Assembly: GCA_020055645.1 (NCBI GenBank)
Contig: CM034546.1
Coordinates: 61,752,001 to 61,816,000, forward strand
Length of the DNA: 64,000 bases
Reading direction: 5' to 3'
Source: Tomocerus qinae
Taxonomy: Eukaryota; Arthropoda; Collembola; Entomobryomorpha; Tomoceridae
Shown: piece after piece, positions 1 to 10,669 of the stretch
Numbering within the stretch: position 1 is the stretch's first letter
How the letters are laid out: each line of letters opens with the position of its first letter
The notes under the pieces: generated by a model
What the model saw: only the letters and a program-made list of their open reading frames with translations
Database searches by the model: none
Told to the model about the DNA's origin: nothing
Made by a program: the position numbers and the translations under genes

Positions 1-434
1 TGCTTAAGTAAAAATTCTATAAATCTGATTAAAGAACTTACCTTTTCGAAAATTGAACCAACATTCTCATTTTCCTCCAGAATGTAAATAAAAGCGCTTC
101 TGTTTCGTTCATTTATGAATGTAAATTCAAAACTATCGTTAATGTAAAATTCGGCCAGGGAATACAAAATTGCTGACTTTCCAAAAGTTATATCTGTCAA
201 AGAATGTAGAAAAAATATTTTAATTTATACCATTTGAAATAAATTATCTGATGATAAATGAGGAAACGTACCTTCAATTTGAGAATTGGCACACATTATA
301 ATAATCTCGGAACAATGAAGCTCCTCTTCTGTAACTTGGACTACTTTTTCCAGAACTGTTTTTAAAACAGAGATTTCTCCAGTAGTGAAAACGAGGAAGA
401 AAGGAAGACAAAAGATACAGGGAAATGTTATCAT
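1..434 (-). CDS. 5' end of a secreted or membrane protein gene, partial
   Basis: Exon 1 (434-272) begins with an ATG followed by a hydrophobic stretch ending near FLVFTTG, a likely signal peptide, and stops at an AAG|GTACG donor in phase 1. Exon 2 (193-42) follows a TTTGACAG acceptor and ends at AAAAG|GTAAGT; joining gives an open frame of 105 codons with the rest of the gene lying before the window. The visible protein is acidic, has few cysteines and shows no domain I can name. The layout (signal peptide, then weakly conserved ectodomain) would suit the amino-terminal region of a divergent ionotropic receptor such as the one at 28211, but that is only a guess from architecture. Confidence 0.55.
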
Positions 435-798
435 TGTCGAGAGGTATCCCTTACAGTGTAGTACATTTTAAACAGATATAAATCGCTTTGCTACAGACGA
501 CTAAAAGAAATTCAGAACATTTCCCAAAGACTCTAACATAAAATAGGCACACGTTTTCATAGGAATTTGTATTGATTCTTTGTCCCTCTACCACTTTAAA
601 TTAATGATTGACAGTCAATTTAGTGGTCGAACGAATGCCTACTCTGAAAGTTTGTAAATAAGAATGTAAACTGCGTGACAAAGTTAGTATTGGATTAGCG
701 GAGCATATCTAGTTCATCACCAAACATTATATTATGAATAAAAGTAGGTAAATAAAGTAACACGCAGTCAAAGGATGGAAACTTGCGTTATTTACATC
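435..798. other. Intergenic, upstream of the 1-434 gene
   Basis: AT-rich sequence with no convincing open frame. It holds the unrecognised promoter of the minus-strand gene and ends at the left target-site duplication of the hAT element (791-798). Confidence 0.5.
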
Positions 799-1169
799 CA
801 GGGCCGTCCCGAGGCATGTGCCACCCGTGCACCCGCACTGGGCGGCAAATTTTAGAGGGCGGCAAAATTTTCGTTTTAGACTATATAATTTGGCACTTTA
901 TTGAAATTAGAAAAGTTAAAATATTGGACAGAAATAGAATATTATAATCTGAATAGGAATTAGAGAAATATTTTAGTCGCAAGAAATCCTTGATCTTCTG
1001 TTAGTTACATCAAACCAAAATAAGGTGATGATTGATTACTGTGATGAAACATGAGCGCAAAAACAAAAGACTGAGTTAGATTAATTGAATTTAAAAATTA
1101 CAAATAAAGAACAAGAGCATTTAAGTCTTTAATATAAATGTTTTTAGAAGTAAACTGTTATATATAATT

Positions 1170-1352
1170 TTGATGTCACTAAAGAAACGGTCAGATAAAT
1201 TGTCTAGGGCCGAGTATAGGCGGAAAAGACAGCATGAAGAAGATTTACTGGGCAGTTTGAAAAATTCGTTGGATAAGTTTTTGATAAAAGTTCCAAAAAA
1301 TGACAGTAATGAGAAAGCCCTGAAAACTCTGAACAAAAATAATCTGCTTTAG
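1170..1352 (+). pseudogene. Remnant of hAT transposase amino terminus
   Basis: A 60-codon frame inside the hAT element begins with MMSLKKRSDKLSRAEYRRK, a basic stretch followed by acidic and leucine-rich residues. Transposon-derived ZMYM/hAT proteins often start this way, before a TTF or BED-type zinc finger. No zinc finger, DDE catalytic core or dimerisation domain follows, so the product cannot be an active transposase. It is likely a leftover from the internal deletion that made the element non-autonomous. Confidence 0.4.
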
Positions 1353-1362
1353 ATGTCAACAC

Positions 1363-1580
1363 CAAGGCCGTATTGAGGGGGGGCATTGGGGGCAAATGCA
1401 CCCCCCGAAATCCAAGGAAAAAGGAAATTTTTTCTCAAAATACCAAAAAAAATTTTATGTGATTTTTAGGCTATTTTTTACTCATTTTAGACATATTAAG
1501 CCAAAATTTCTCGCACCTCGCGCAAATATGCCTAATATATAGTCTTATCATATCATTGTCCCCTCCGAAATCGACTTCTA
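1363..1580 (+). repeat. Possible nested fragment of a second hAT-like repeat
   Basis: The sequence CAAGGCCGTATTGAGG followed by a G-run and a C-run (to about 1410) looks like the end of a second repeat family, similar in style to but distinct from the host hAT termini. A CCCCTCCGAAATCG motif recurs at about 1560. No matching inverted end was found, so this is a fragment or simply an internal part of the enclosing element. Confidence 0.3.
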
Positions 1581-1971
1581 ATATGGTACTGGTCAACACA
1601 CCATCCGTATCCGAAATTGGGCCAACAAACGACATGAGAAAGGACAAAAGAAATTGCTGATGTTATTGGGAATTCAAATGCCGATATGTTTGTAAAAGCA
1701 TTTTTGTGGTTTTTTGTGTCTCTTTAGTTACCATTGTAAACAGAAATAAACAGTGTCCCTTTTTAGGGAAAAGAGAGAGGTGGCATTATTGCATTATAAT
1801 TAATTTCAAGTTCAATTAGTTTTAAAATGTATATTACTACTATATGTGACCCAGAAATAAAACTGCTGGCCACAAATGAAATTGCTGACCAGAAATAAAA
1901 TTTTTATTAAGGGCGGCATTTTCTATTTTGCACTGGGCGGCATTTAACCTAGGGACGGCCCTGTTTACATC

Positions 1972-2698
1972 ACACCTACACACAATGACAATAGTAATCC
2001 TGTCACACCTACCTACCAACTAATGACATCAAGCCGTTTTGGAAGTATGAAAGAGGAGAATATCCCAAGAGAAAGTGACAAACTACTATCCTGATATACA
2101 ACAAATCATTATATAAAATCTACTTCAAGAACTTGTATGGGAATATCAAATTATCATTTTATATAGCTTTATGGATTAACAGAGTAGAATAGTGATTATA
2201 AAGCGTAGGTATGAGCTACTAATACAGATTACAAATTTACAAGGTCTACTCTACGCTATAATTATATGAATCTACTGAATCTACTCACAAAATAGTGGTC
2301 CCATTATTCCGTTTTGGGGAAAATGAGAATACATACAGTATACTGATTGTGTACCTATATATATATATATCTGTATTTACAGAGTTAAGTAATGTCTAAC
2401 CAAATAAAGTGTTAATTGATAATCGCAAATCAATTATTTAATTGTTTGAATATGGTAATTAAATATTGGTACTATCTCAAGGAAAGATAATCAAGTGTAA
2501 ATGGATTAATTTGTAAATTCTGTTTCTGACAGCTACTATTAAGAAAGATAATTTACGTTTTTAAATCTATTATAATTGTACCCAGAAATAAAAACATAAA
2601 TAAATTATGGGTTTCATTTAAAAATAAATTAATAATTAAATTATGAATTTCGATTAAAAAAATTAATAAATACATTATGCACACTTAACAAGAAATTT
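1972..2698. other. Intergenic, AT-rich, with a short TA microsatellite
   Basis: No gene is seen. A (TA)n run lies at about 2356-2371. The 3' part precedes the end of the minus-strand zinc-finger gene and would hold its 3' UTR; several A/T-rich AATAAA-like strings occur on the minus strand but none can be singled out. Confidence 0.5.
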
Positions 2699-4379
2699 TT
2701 ACTTCGATTTCATCTTGCAAGCGTTTCTTTGGTGCTCGTTTGCGTTGTATTGAGTTTTAAATTTTTTGTCACAATATTTACAGCTAAAGAGTCGATCATC
2801 CGTATGGACGAAAAGATGACAATCCAACTTATATTGAGTTCCGGCTTTATAATCACAATGAGGACATTTAAATTTCCCTTTCGAATGCACTTGGTTTTTA
2901 TGTATTCTTAATTGAATCGATGTACGAAAACTTTCTTCACAAATTGTACAATTAAACGGCTTTTCTCCTGTGTGAATTGTTTCGTGAGTCTGAAGACGGG
3001 CAAAGGAAGCAACACGAATTCCACAAACTTTACATACAAAATTTTTACTGGGATCGTGAAAACGGGCATTGTGTCGTTCTATCTGTAGTTCTGTCAGCGC
3101 CTTGAAACTGCAATGTTGACACTTTAAATTGTCATCACTGTGCTCAAGTCTGGTGTGGTTTTTAAGATGTAGAGGACTAGGAAAAGATTTTCCGCATCCG
3201 TCTTCCGCACAAAAGTAATCTTTGATTTTCAAATGGGTTTGCATGTGGGTATTAAGAAAACGGCGAAATTTAAACTTTCTCTGACAATGTTTGCATTCGA
3301 ATGGTTTTTCGTCGGTATGTTTGGAGATAACGTGGTAATTTAAACGCGTTTTCGTCTTTAATATCATTCCACACTGCCCGCATTGTCGTTCGCCATTATT
3401 CTTAGCCTCCATTCCTTTTTTTCGTTCCGGCTGTCTATGCATTGATTCTATATGTTTATTTAATTCAACCTTTTTTGGAAACTTTTTGTCACACTTTTTA
3501 CACGGATATGATTTTAAGTGCCGCAATTTATGTCTTTCTAACTCTTCCATGTTTTTCGACAGATAGCCGCAAGTTCCACATCGAAATCTTATGACTGCCA
3601 CTTCTTCCTTCCCATTTTCGGAGTTATTATTGGCGCAACATGAAACCTTGTGTTCTTTAAGTACTTCAATATCTCCAAACGATATACCACATTCGCATAG
3701 AAATGTCTTAATTGGGCTACTATTATTGGGAAGACGGGCATAAGCATCCTCATCCATTATAGCAAGGCACTCATATTCAAAGTTAGCATTGGAATCACTG
3801 CAATTAGCATATGAAAAATTGTGAATTTTAAATAATAAAATAAATAGCGTTCAGTAAATTTAATAAAGTATTTCTCGTTTACCACTGTTGCTCTTCAACT
3901 GCAGCATCATGAACAATTTCAACATCATGAACTTCCTCTTCGTAACAATCATAAATAGTATCGCTGTGAACTACGCTGTCCGCTTCTTCTGTAGCCTCCG
4001 TGTCATTTATTTTTGGTTGAATTAGAATGAGAATGTCCGATTCGTATTTAAATGGAATGTTGACGGATGAAATCCGATTTTTCAAAATCGAGTCAGTGAG
4101 GCTTGTGACGAAATCTTTGATTTCCTTCTCAACTACTGCAAATATTTCATTTTTTTGAGACAATTGATGTGCAGCCTGATAGCAAATCGCACAGAATGGG
4201 CCATGATTTGTTTTAAACATTTCAAAGTCTACAAATCTACCAAGGATTTTGGATAATAAATATCTGGAGCAACTTTTGAACATACTCTCTGTACATTCTC
4301 GGGTAGATATATCTTCGTCTATTTCTTTTAGGCAGAACAGGCACTTCCATATTTTCCGTCTTTTTTGTACTTTTGCCAT
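2699..4379 (-). CDS. ZAD-like/C2H2 zinc-finger protein (left cluster, gene 1)
   Basis: Two exons, 4379-3883 and 3797-2699, join through GTG|GTAAAC and TTGCAG| in phase to give 531 residues. The amino terminus has paired CxxC motifs (CLFC near residue 14 and CAIC near 65) around a hydrophobic helical stretch, the pattern of the ZAD dimerisation zinc finger of arthropod transcription factors. A short acidic linker follows, and then the large exon encodes about eleven C2H2 fingers, the first and last having cysteine in place of the final histidine, with one canonical TGEKPF linker. Such proteins act in the nucleus as sequence-specific DNA-binding regulators; the target is unknown. Its closest neighbour in architecture is the gene at 7931-10669, from which it seems to have arisen by tandem duplication. 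Confidence 0.85.
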
Positions 4380-4956
4380 AATTAGTAGGTAATAAATACT
4401 AATTTTGAATTACTTGATATTCCGCACCCACAAATGAGAAACTGAGATAGAAGTTCTCCACTGTCTAAATTCGAAAAAATTCAAAGTCAAAAGTCAAAGA
4501 ATTAAATTTTGTACGCTGACCGATCGATCTGCTCGTTTCGTACCAGTAGATTCTTAGATGCAAACTTGCCAGTTTTTTTGAATTTAAATATATTATATGC
4601 ACGCACACGGCATGCAGGCAGTTACTTACCAAACTAATCCCGATTATTTAAAAATTATCTTTATGATACTACCCCACTTTCTATTCACAGATTAGGAGAA
4701 GGTTTAGAGTTCAAACCACAGACCGGACTCAACCGATCAAACGAAGAAAGATTTCGTGTTCGCTCGAAAATTCGGCGTATTTAAATTGAAACAATGCCGC
4801 CTCAGCTCTTGTTTGAACATGAAAAGGAATACCGCCACAACTCGTATTAAGACAAGAACGCGATTTTGCAGAGAGATAAATAAATTTATTCTTCCTTCAC
4901 GATCTTTTTCATCACATCATCGCATTACAAACTTTGCAAGGCCTAGGCAGTAGGCA
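4380..4956. other. Intergenic, upstream of zinc-finger gene 1
   Basis: Holds the 5' flank of the minus-strand zinc-finger gene. A 65-codon plus-strand frame at 4756-4953 lacks homology, splice support and codon bias and is not called. The segment ends at the 3' tail of the LINE. Confidence 0.45.
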
Positions 4957-4980
4957 ATGTATGTATGTATGTATGTATAT
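4957..4980. repeat. ATGT microsatellite forming the LINE 3' tail
   Basis: Five to six tandem copies of ATGT/GTAT sit exactly at the 3' end of the minus-strand LINE. A short tandem tail is typical of LINEs that prime reverse transcription on a microsatellite-like terminus rather than poly(A). Confidence 0.7.
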
Positions 4981-7620
4981 TTATTTATCACGAGAATTCA
5001 TCAATTTTCACACAAATGCTTTTAAATCAAACAAAGTTTGGAAATAACTACAAAATGTTTGGTATGGTCGACTCAACACTCTCGGATAAGAACTTAAACA
5101 TAGGATCATAATTAATGTAAGCTTTGTTAAAAGTTGAGACTATGAAATTAAGTGGTGATCGAGCATGTCTTTTATGCTTAGGGACCACCGAGGAAAACAA
5201 ATTTGGATTTTTGCGAAGGTTATAGTCACTTCTAACAAGGCTTTGTTTAGATCTAAAATTATTAACAACCTCATTATTAATGTAGGCATTGCTTAAATTT
5301 AAATAGTATGTATTAATAGTTAACCTAGGATTGTACAATGGCAGGAGATGGCGGAAACGTGTACTTTTAAGTATAGAGAGACCAAATTTGAGTGAGGCAT
5401 TGTTACGTCTTTCTTCCAGGGTATCAATATTGAGTTCTTTTAGTGCACTTTTATAATTATTTTTAGAGACATGGTGTTCTACTATTATACTTACAGTTTT
5501 TTTCTGAAAATTTTCTAATTTGATTATTTGACCTAAAGTTAATGATGGGGACCAGCATACCGCACCGTATTCGATGATTGGTCTTATAAAAGTTATGTAA
5601 CAATGCATGAGATCATTGCGACTGAACCCATATGACCTTAATTTATTTAACATGAAAATTCTTTTACTCGCTTTGGATATCATGTTATTGACTTGCTCAT
5701 CCCAATTTAATTTTTCGTTGAGATATATACCTAGAATTTTAGCAGAAGTGACTCTAGGAATTGTTTCATTATTAATTTTAAAAGTCCAATTTTCAGAATT
5801 AGATTTGTTTCTGGATGTGTCAAAAATTAAAGATTCACATTTTCGGGGATTAATTACTAAATTTTGTTTTTTGGTTAGTTCAGATAAAGTGTTTAAAATC
5901 GATTGAGTCTTGGGAGTGGCTGTCCCAAATACTCTTTCTACAATGGCTAAATCGTCTATGAAAGTGTAGAGTGAGAGGGATTTTTGGGAAGTAAGGAAAG
6001 CCTCTTCAAGGCCTTTAAGGATGGGATTCATAAGAATGATAAAGAGAAAAGGCGATAATTTTGATCCTTGGGCCGTCCCACAGGTGATTTCGTGTCTTTT
6101 TGATAGCATTTTCTCGCTTTTGGTACATTGTGACCTTCCTTTTAAAAAATTCTGGATCCAAAGGATATCAGAATCCGGCAATTCCAGGTCCAAGAGTCCT
6201 GTGATTAGGGTTGTGCCATCTACAAGGTCGAAAGCCTTTTTTAGGTCAATTAAGGTTACAATCACTTTACACGAGGGGATTTCCAAAGATTCCGTGATGA
6301 AATTGATCATACTGGCTAAATGGTGGGACGTGGACGACTTTTTCAGAGCTCCGTATTGGTTTATGCTGATTTTGTCAGAGATTATTGGGTAAATTTTTTG
6401 ATAGACAAAATTTTCCAGAATTTTGATAAAAACATCCGTTTGCGATATAGGCCGGAGGTCATTAAGGCCTGAGAAAGGTGAACACTTGATTAGTGGGGTT
6501 ATAAATCCAGTTTTCCAGTCTGATGGCACGACGAATGATCCCAAAGACATGTTCATTATTTTCGTCAATGGTCCAGCTAAATTTATTGCACTTTCCCTTA
6601 GAACTTTGGTTGGTACGCGATTGATAACGTTTGATTTTGAAATTTTGAGGTTGCTGAGAGCTTTGTAGACGTCAAATTCCGTCACTTGAAGAATTTTGGG
6701 GTCAAAAGGTAAAGGATTTAGGTAAGGGGTTAGGGTTGAGGGATATGTACAATTTATCTTGGAAAAGTGATCGTTGATTAAATTTAAAATTGATGTTGAA
6801 GACAACGGTTCTACCCCTTTGTCTACAATCCTAGAAACAGAATCTATAATATTAACATTCTTAGAGTCACCACATACTAACTTAACATAATGATACCAAT
6901 CTTTATGGCCAATGTATGATATTTTATTACCTAAACACACTCTATAGTTACCTTTACTTTCCTCTATTAGATACTTGATTTGCTTAACTAGTTTGAAATA
7001 CTCCACATCTTTAACTGTCCTGCTGTTTTTGAGTCTAATTAGTTTTCTAATTTCCGGTGTGAACCAGGGGGGCTCATTGTCGAATACATACTTAGAGTAA
7101 ATGGGGAATGCCTCAATATAAGCAGCGTTTAGTAAATTGTTGAATAAATTTAAAACTTTATCAATATTTCTACTTTTTGGATTAAAATTAAAATTTTCAG
7201 TTAGTAACAAAAAGTGACTTATTTCATCAGCCGTATGCTTGCGATAATAAATAGTCGATTTAGTGGATTTGTTTTCTAATTGTGGAATGGGTTTAATAGA
7301 AATACAGATATGTTGAACTTCCTGAGGAGTTGGGCACAAAGGGGGTAATGGTTCTGGTTCTGAATATTTATTATCACAATCGGTGAGGAAAAGGTCAAGA
7401 GTTGACATTGAATTTGTGGGCTTGTGAAAAAAGGTTGGAAAATTAATGATTTGATTGAGCTTGTATTTTGTGCATATTGGGGATACATCTAATCTATTAA
7501 AGTCACCACTTATAAAAAAGGCTGGTCTATCATATTTATTTTTTAAAATATCGATTAACCGTGAAATGCCATCAAGAACTAAATCTATACAATTTCGCAT
7601 GGATTCATCCGACAATATAG
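4957..7620 (-). mobile_element. 5'-truncated non-LTR retrotransposon (LINE)
   Basis: A minus-strand open frame of about 855 codons (7615-5048) starts inside the endonuclease domain, with SGDFNRLD at residue 36 as the conserved catalytic GDFN motif, and has no upstream ATG; a stop lies just before, so the 5' end of ORF2 and all of ORF1 are missing. The reverse transcriptase follows: LIDLKKAFD (455-463, catalytic Asp), GTAQGSKLSP (513-522, in place of PQGS) and FIDDLA (552-557, the catalytic box). A thumb and C-terminal region complete the ORF. The 3' end carries a (TACA)n tail at 4957-4980 on the plus strand. The architecture fits the CR1/Jockey/L2 side of the LINE tree but I cannot fix the clade. 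No clear target duplication was found. Confidence 0.85.
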
Positions 7621-7930
7621 TTTCTAAATATTAATTTAATTCGTCCTGTCAGTCCTATTTACTATTTTAACTAATTTTTTTTATGTCAGAGGACTTTTCA
7701 ATATTTTCATTATGGTAATCAAAATCCAAAAGTTATGTCAACATGGACATAAAATGAACTTAATATTTTAAATATATTTTGCTGCTTTTGGAAGGAATAA
7801 CAGACAAATAAAAGAAATATTCCAGAGGAAAAATTGCGATTTTATGTCTGAGTCAATTCTGATAATAATTTAATACCTATATAGTTATATAACAAGATAA
7901 TGATACAAAGGTATATACATTTAGACCATT

Positions 7931-10669
7931 TTATCTTTGCACTTTGCATGTGAGTCTTTCATGCTTCATCATTGACGATTTCACCTTGAAAGTTTTTCCA
8001 CATTTGTTACACTCGAAAGGTTTATTTTCAGAATGGACCAACGAGTGTGAATCCAACAGAAACTGAGCTCCAGCAACGTAATCACAACTTGAACATTTAT
8101 ACTTTTCTTCTGCATGAGTTCGATTTCCATGAAGTCTTAAAAGAATCTGAGTCCGAAATTTTTCTCCACAAATGTCGCATTCATGAGGTTTTTCTCCTGT
8201 GTGAATTCTTTCATGGCTTCGAAGAGTAGATAATGCAGAAACGCGAATTCCACAAAATGAACATTCGTACTGTTTGGAGACATCGTGGTAACGAGCTTTG
8301 TGAATTTCTATTCTTTTCTGGTCTAATGTTTTGAAATCGCAAAGTTCACATTTAAAGTGGTCGTCAGTATGCTCCAGTTTTGTATGTTGTTCAAGAAGTC
8401 TGAAGAAAGCAAAAGACTTTCCACAGCTTTGATCACCGCAAAGAAAATTCTTGACTTGCAAATGAGTTTGCATGTGGCTTTGTAGGAAACGTTTAATTTT
8501 GAACGTTCTATGACAAACTGAGCATTCGTAAGGCCGTTGATCACTATGTTTAGATATCATGTGATAATTTAAACCCGTTTTAGACTTCAAAATTTCCCCA
8601 CAAACTTGGCATTTTCTCCCATTAGGTTTTTCCTTACACGAAGCTTCTCCATTTTCATTCGCTTTGTGCTCATCTTCATGGTCCATCCGTAAACTCTCGG
8701 AATAAAACGTTTTTTCACACTTTGAACATTTGTATTGTTGTCGATGAACTGCTTTCCTATGTACTTTTAATTGGACTTTTAGCCGGAATTTTTCTTTGCA
8801 CGTGTGACACTCGTACTTTTTTGCGTGACGAATTTTGTGCGTACCTAATTCGTCAATGCTCTTAGCTAAAAATCCGCAAATCCCACATCGGTATCTTATG
8901 TCTGATTTTCGTATTACACTCGCTTCCGAATAATTTGCTTTTGGACACGATAAGCTGTGTTCTTTCATTTGCTTTTCGCTTTCAAAAGGCATGCCACATT
9001 CACAAGGGATTGTTAAAAACACTTCTGAAAATTAAAAATATATTTCATTACATTAGTATTTGCACCTACGCAATTTTAGTTGGACATGATATTGATACAC
9101 GCTTTTATTAATGCACCTTATTATTATTATTATTCAATTATTCAATTTCAATTTCAATTATTGAAAATCTAACATAAAACCGCATTTAAAATGAATAGAA
9201 ACAAATCTGAAGCCTTAAAATATAGATTAATGATTAATTGAAATAATATAGACAATGCAAAATAAAAAAGGGGTATAAATCACTAGAAGTTACTGCTGTT
9301 TAGAAAAACGATGGCTAAAGCAAGCTGAAGATATTACACAGTATTTTATATCTACGGAGGATAAATAATTTAATTAAAATGCAAAATAGCATATACTTAC
9401 TTCCACTAGGCGTTTTATGTAAGACTATGTTTCTCGTTACTACTTGGTTAGTATTGACAGCTGTACCTTGATCTCCTGTTTCGCTGTGAACAACGAGTTC
9501 GATATTCTTTATATTATACACCTAACAATACAAATAATAAAACAGCTATTGAATAATTACTTATTTTACCAATTTTGAAGTTGTTCAACTCCTTGATCTC
9601 CATCTTCGCTTTCATCTTCCACATTAGAAGCAAATCCATCTCTGTTTCACAAGAAATTCGAATTACAGAATGAAAAATTAAAAACAGCAGATATACATCT
9701 TTTAATTAATGATAGATACCTGCTGTCTTCCTGTTCGTCGATTTCAATTTCCTGAACGTCATCCTCATTTTCAATTTCTTGAACGTCATCATCATTTTCA
9801 ATTTCTTGAACCTCATCATCATTTTCAATTTCCTGAAATTCATCATCGTTTTCAATTTCCTGACCTTCATCATCATTTTCTATTTCCTGAACTTCATCAT
9901 CATTTTCAATTTCATCTTCACTTTCAATTTCCTGAACTTCATCTTCACTTTCAATTTCCTGAACTTCATCTAAATTTTCAATTTCCTGCATTTCATCTTC
10001 ACTTTCAATTTCCTGAACTTCATCTAAATTTTCAATTTCCTGAATTTCATTCTCATTTTCAATTGTAACAACAATTTCCCTATAAATGTTTTTAATCAAG
10101 ACAGAAAATTAATTTCAACAATTCAATGCTAAAAGAATTAAATTATAGACCATAATATGACTTTTATATACTAGTATCAGATGTGTAACGTACCTCATCT
10201 GTTCTTTTTCACCCTCGTCTTCCTGGATCTCTTCTTCGTAGCAGTCAAATACTCCAGCAGAACCTACTTGAATATCTAGTGTGTAATTCTGTACTTTTTG
10301 AAGGATTTGAATATCAATATTTGATTCATACTCAAATAAAGTATTTACAGGAGAATGACGATTTTGTAAAATTGAAACAGTAAGACTAGTTACAAAATCC
10401 CCGATTTCTTTCTCCATGATTGTTAGCAGTTCGCTTTTTTTGGATAATTGTTGAGCAGATTGGAAGCAAAGAGCACAGAATGGACCATTGTTGTTTTGGA
10501 AATCTTTAAAATCTGGAGGTTCTCCAATAACATTAGATGGCAAATGTCTGAAACAGCTGTTAAAAATGTTTTCGTTGCATTCTTGAATATTCCGGTCAAC
10601 TCCTACCTTCTTTAGACAAAACAAACACTCCAATTGCATAGGTCTACTATGCCCAGCCCCTCTCATCAT
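7931..10669 (-). CDS. ZAD-like/C2H2 zinc-finger protein with acidic repeat (left cluster, gene 2)
   Basis: Five exons, 10669-10194, 10079-9720, 9641-9570, 9483-9401 and 9024-7931, join by GT-AG sites with matching phases to give 694 residues. Exon 1 encodes a ZAD-like domain with CLFC near residue 15 and CALC near 67, close in sequence to that of gene 1. Exon 2 is almost wholly a 9-residue acidic repeat (DEVQEIEN[D/S]). Exons 3 and 4 form a short polar linker. Exon 5 encodes about twelve C2H2 fingers, the first and last of C2HC form, with a TGEKP linker between two of them. It is presumably a nuclear DNA-binding regulator that dimerises through the ZAD; the acidic stretch could act as an activation or protein-binding region. 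Compared with gene 1 it has two or three extra linker exons and one extra finger. Confidence 0.85.
9738..10060 (-). repeat. 27-bp coding minisatellite (acidic 9-residue repeat)
   Basis: About twelve in-frame units encode variants of DEVQEIENx inside exon 2 of the zinc-finger gene; one unit is shortened to six residues. The unit length is 27 bp, so gains and losses keep the frame. Long open frames on the opposite strand here are a by-product of the repeat. Confidence 0.85.

Larger units (their letters stand above)
799..1963. mobile_element. Non-autonomous hAT-superfamily DNA transposon
   Basis: The ends are perfect 12-bp inverted repeats (CAGGGCCGTCCC at 799-810 and its complement at 1952-1963), flanked on both sides by the 8-bp direct repeat TTTACATC (791-798 and 1964-1971). 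An 8-bp duplication is the hallmark of hAT insertion. Both ends also carry a subterminal CACTGGGCGGC motif in direct orientation. Inside, a short plus-strand frame (1170-1352) encodes a lysine/arginine-rich peptide with the RAEYRRKRQHEE pattern seen at the amino terminus of hAT-encoded ZMYM/TTF-type proteins; the transposase core is absent. A perfect duplication and TIRs point to a fairly recent insertion of an internally deleted copy. Confidence 0.85.

Noticed and set aside
4756-4953. Plus-strand frame of 65 codons upstream of the zinc-finger gene
   Set aside because: No motif or splice context; within a promoter-proximal region of the opposite strand.
9484-9521. Upstream extension of zinc-finger gene 2 exon 4 through GTGTATAATATAAAG
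   Set aside because: Joining there gives an immediate stop; the TTCACAG acceptor at 9484 keeps the frame.
9709-10068. Plus-strand frames of 119 and 64 codons
   Set aside because: They are shadows of the acidic minisatellite exon on the minus strand, which splices in frame with the zinc-finger gene.
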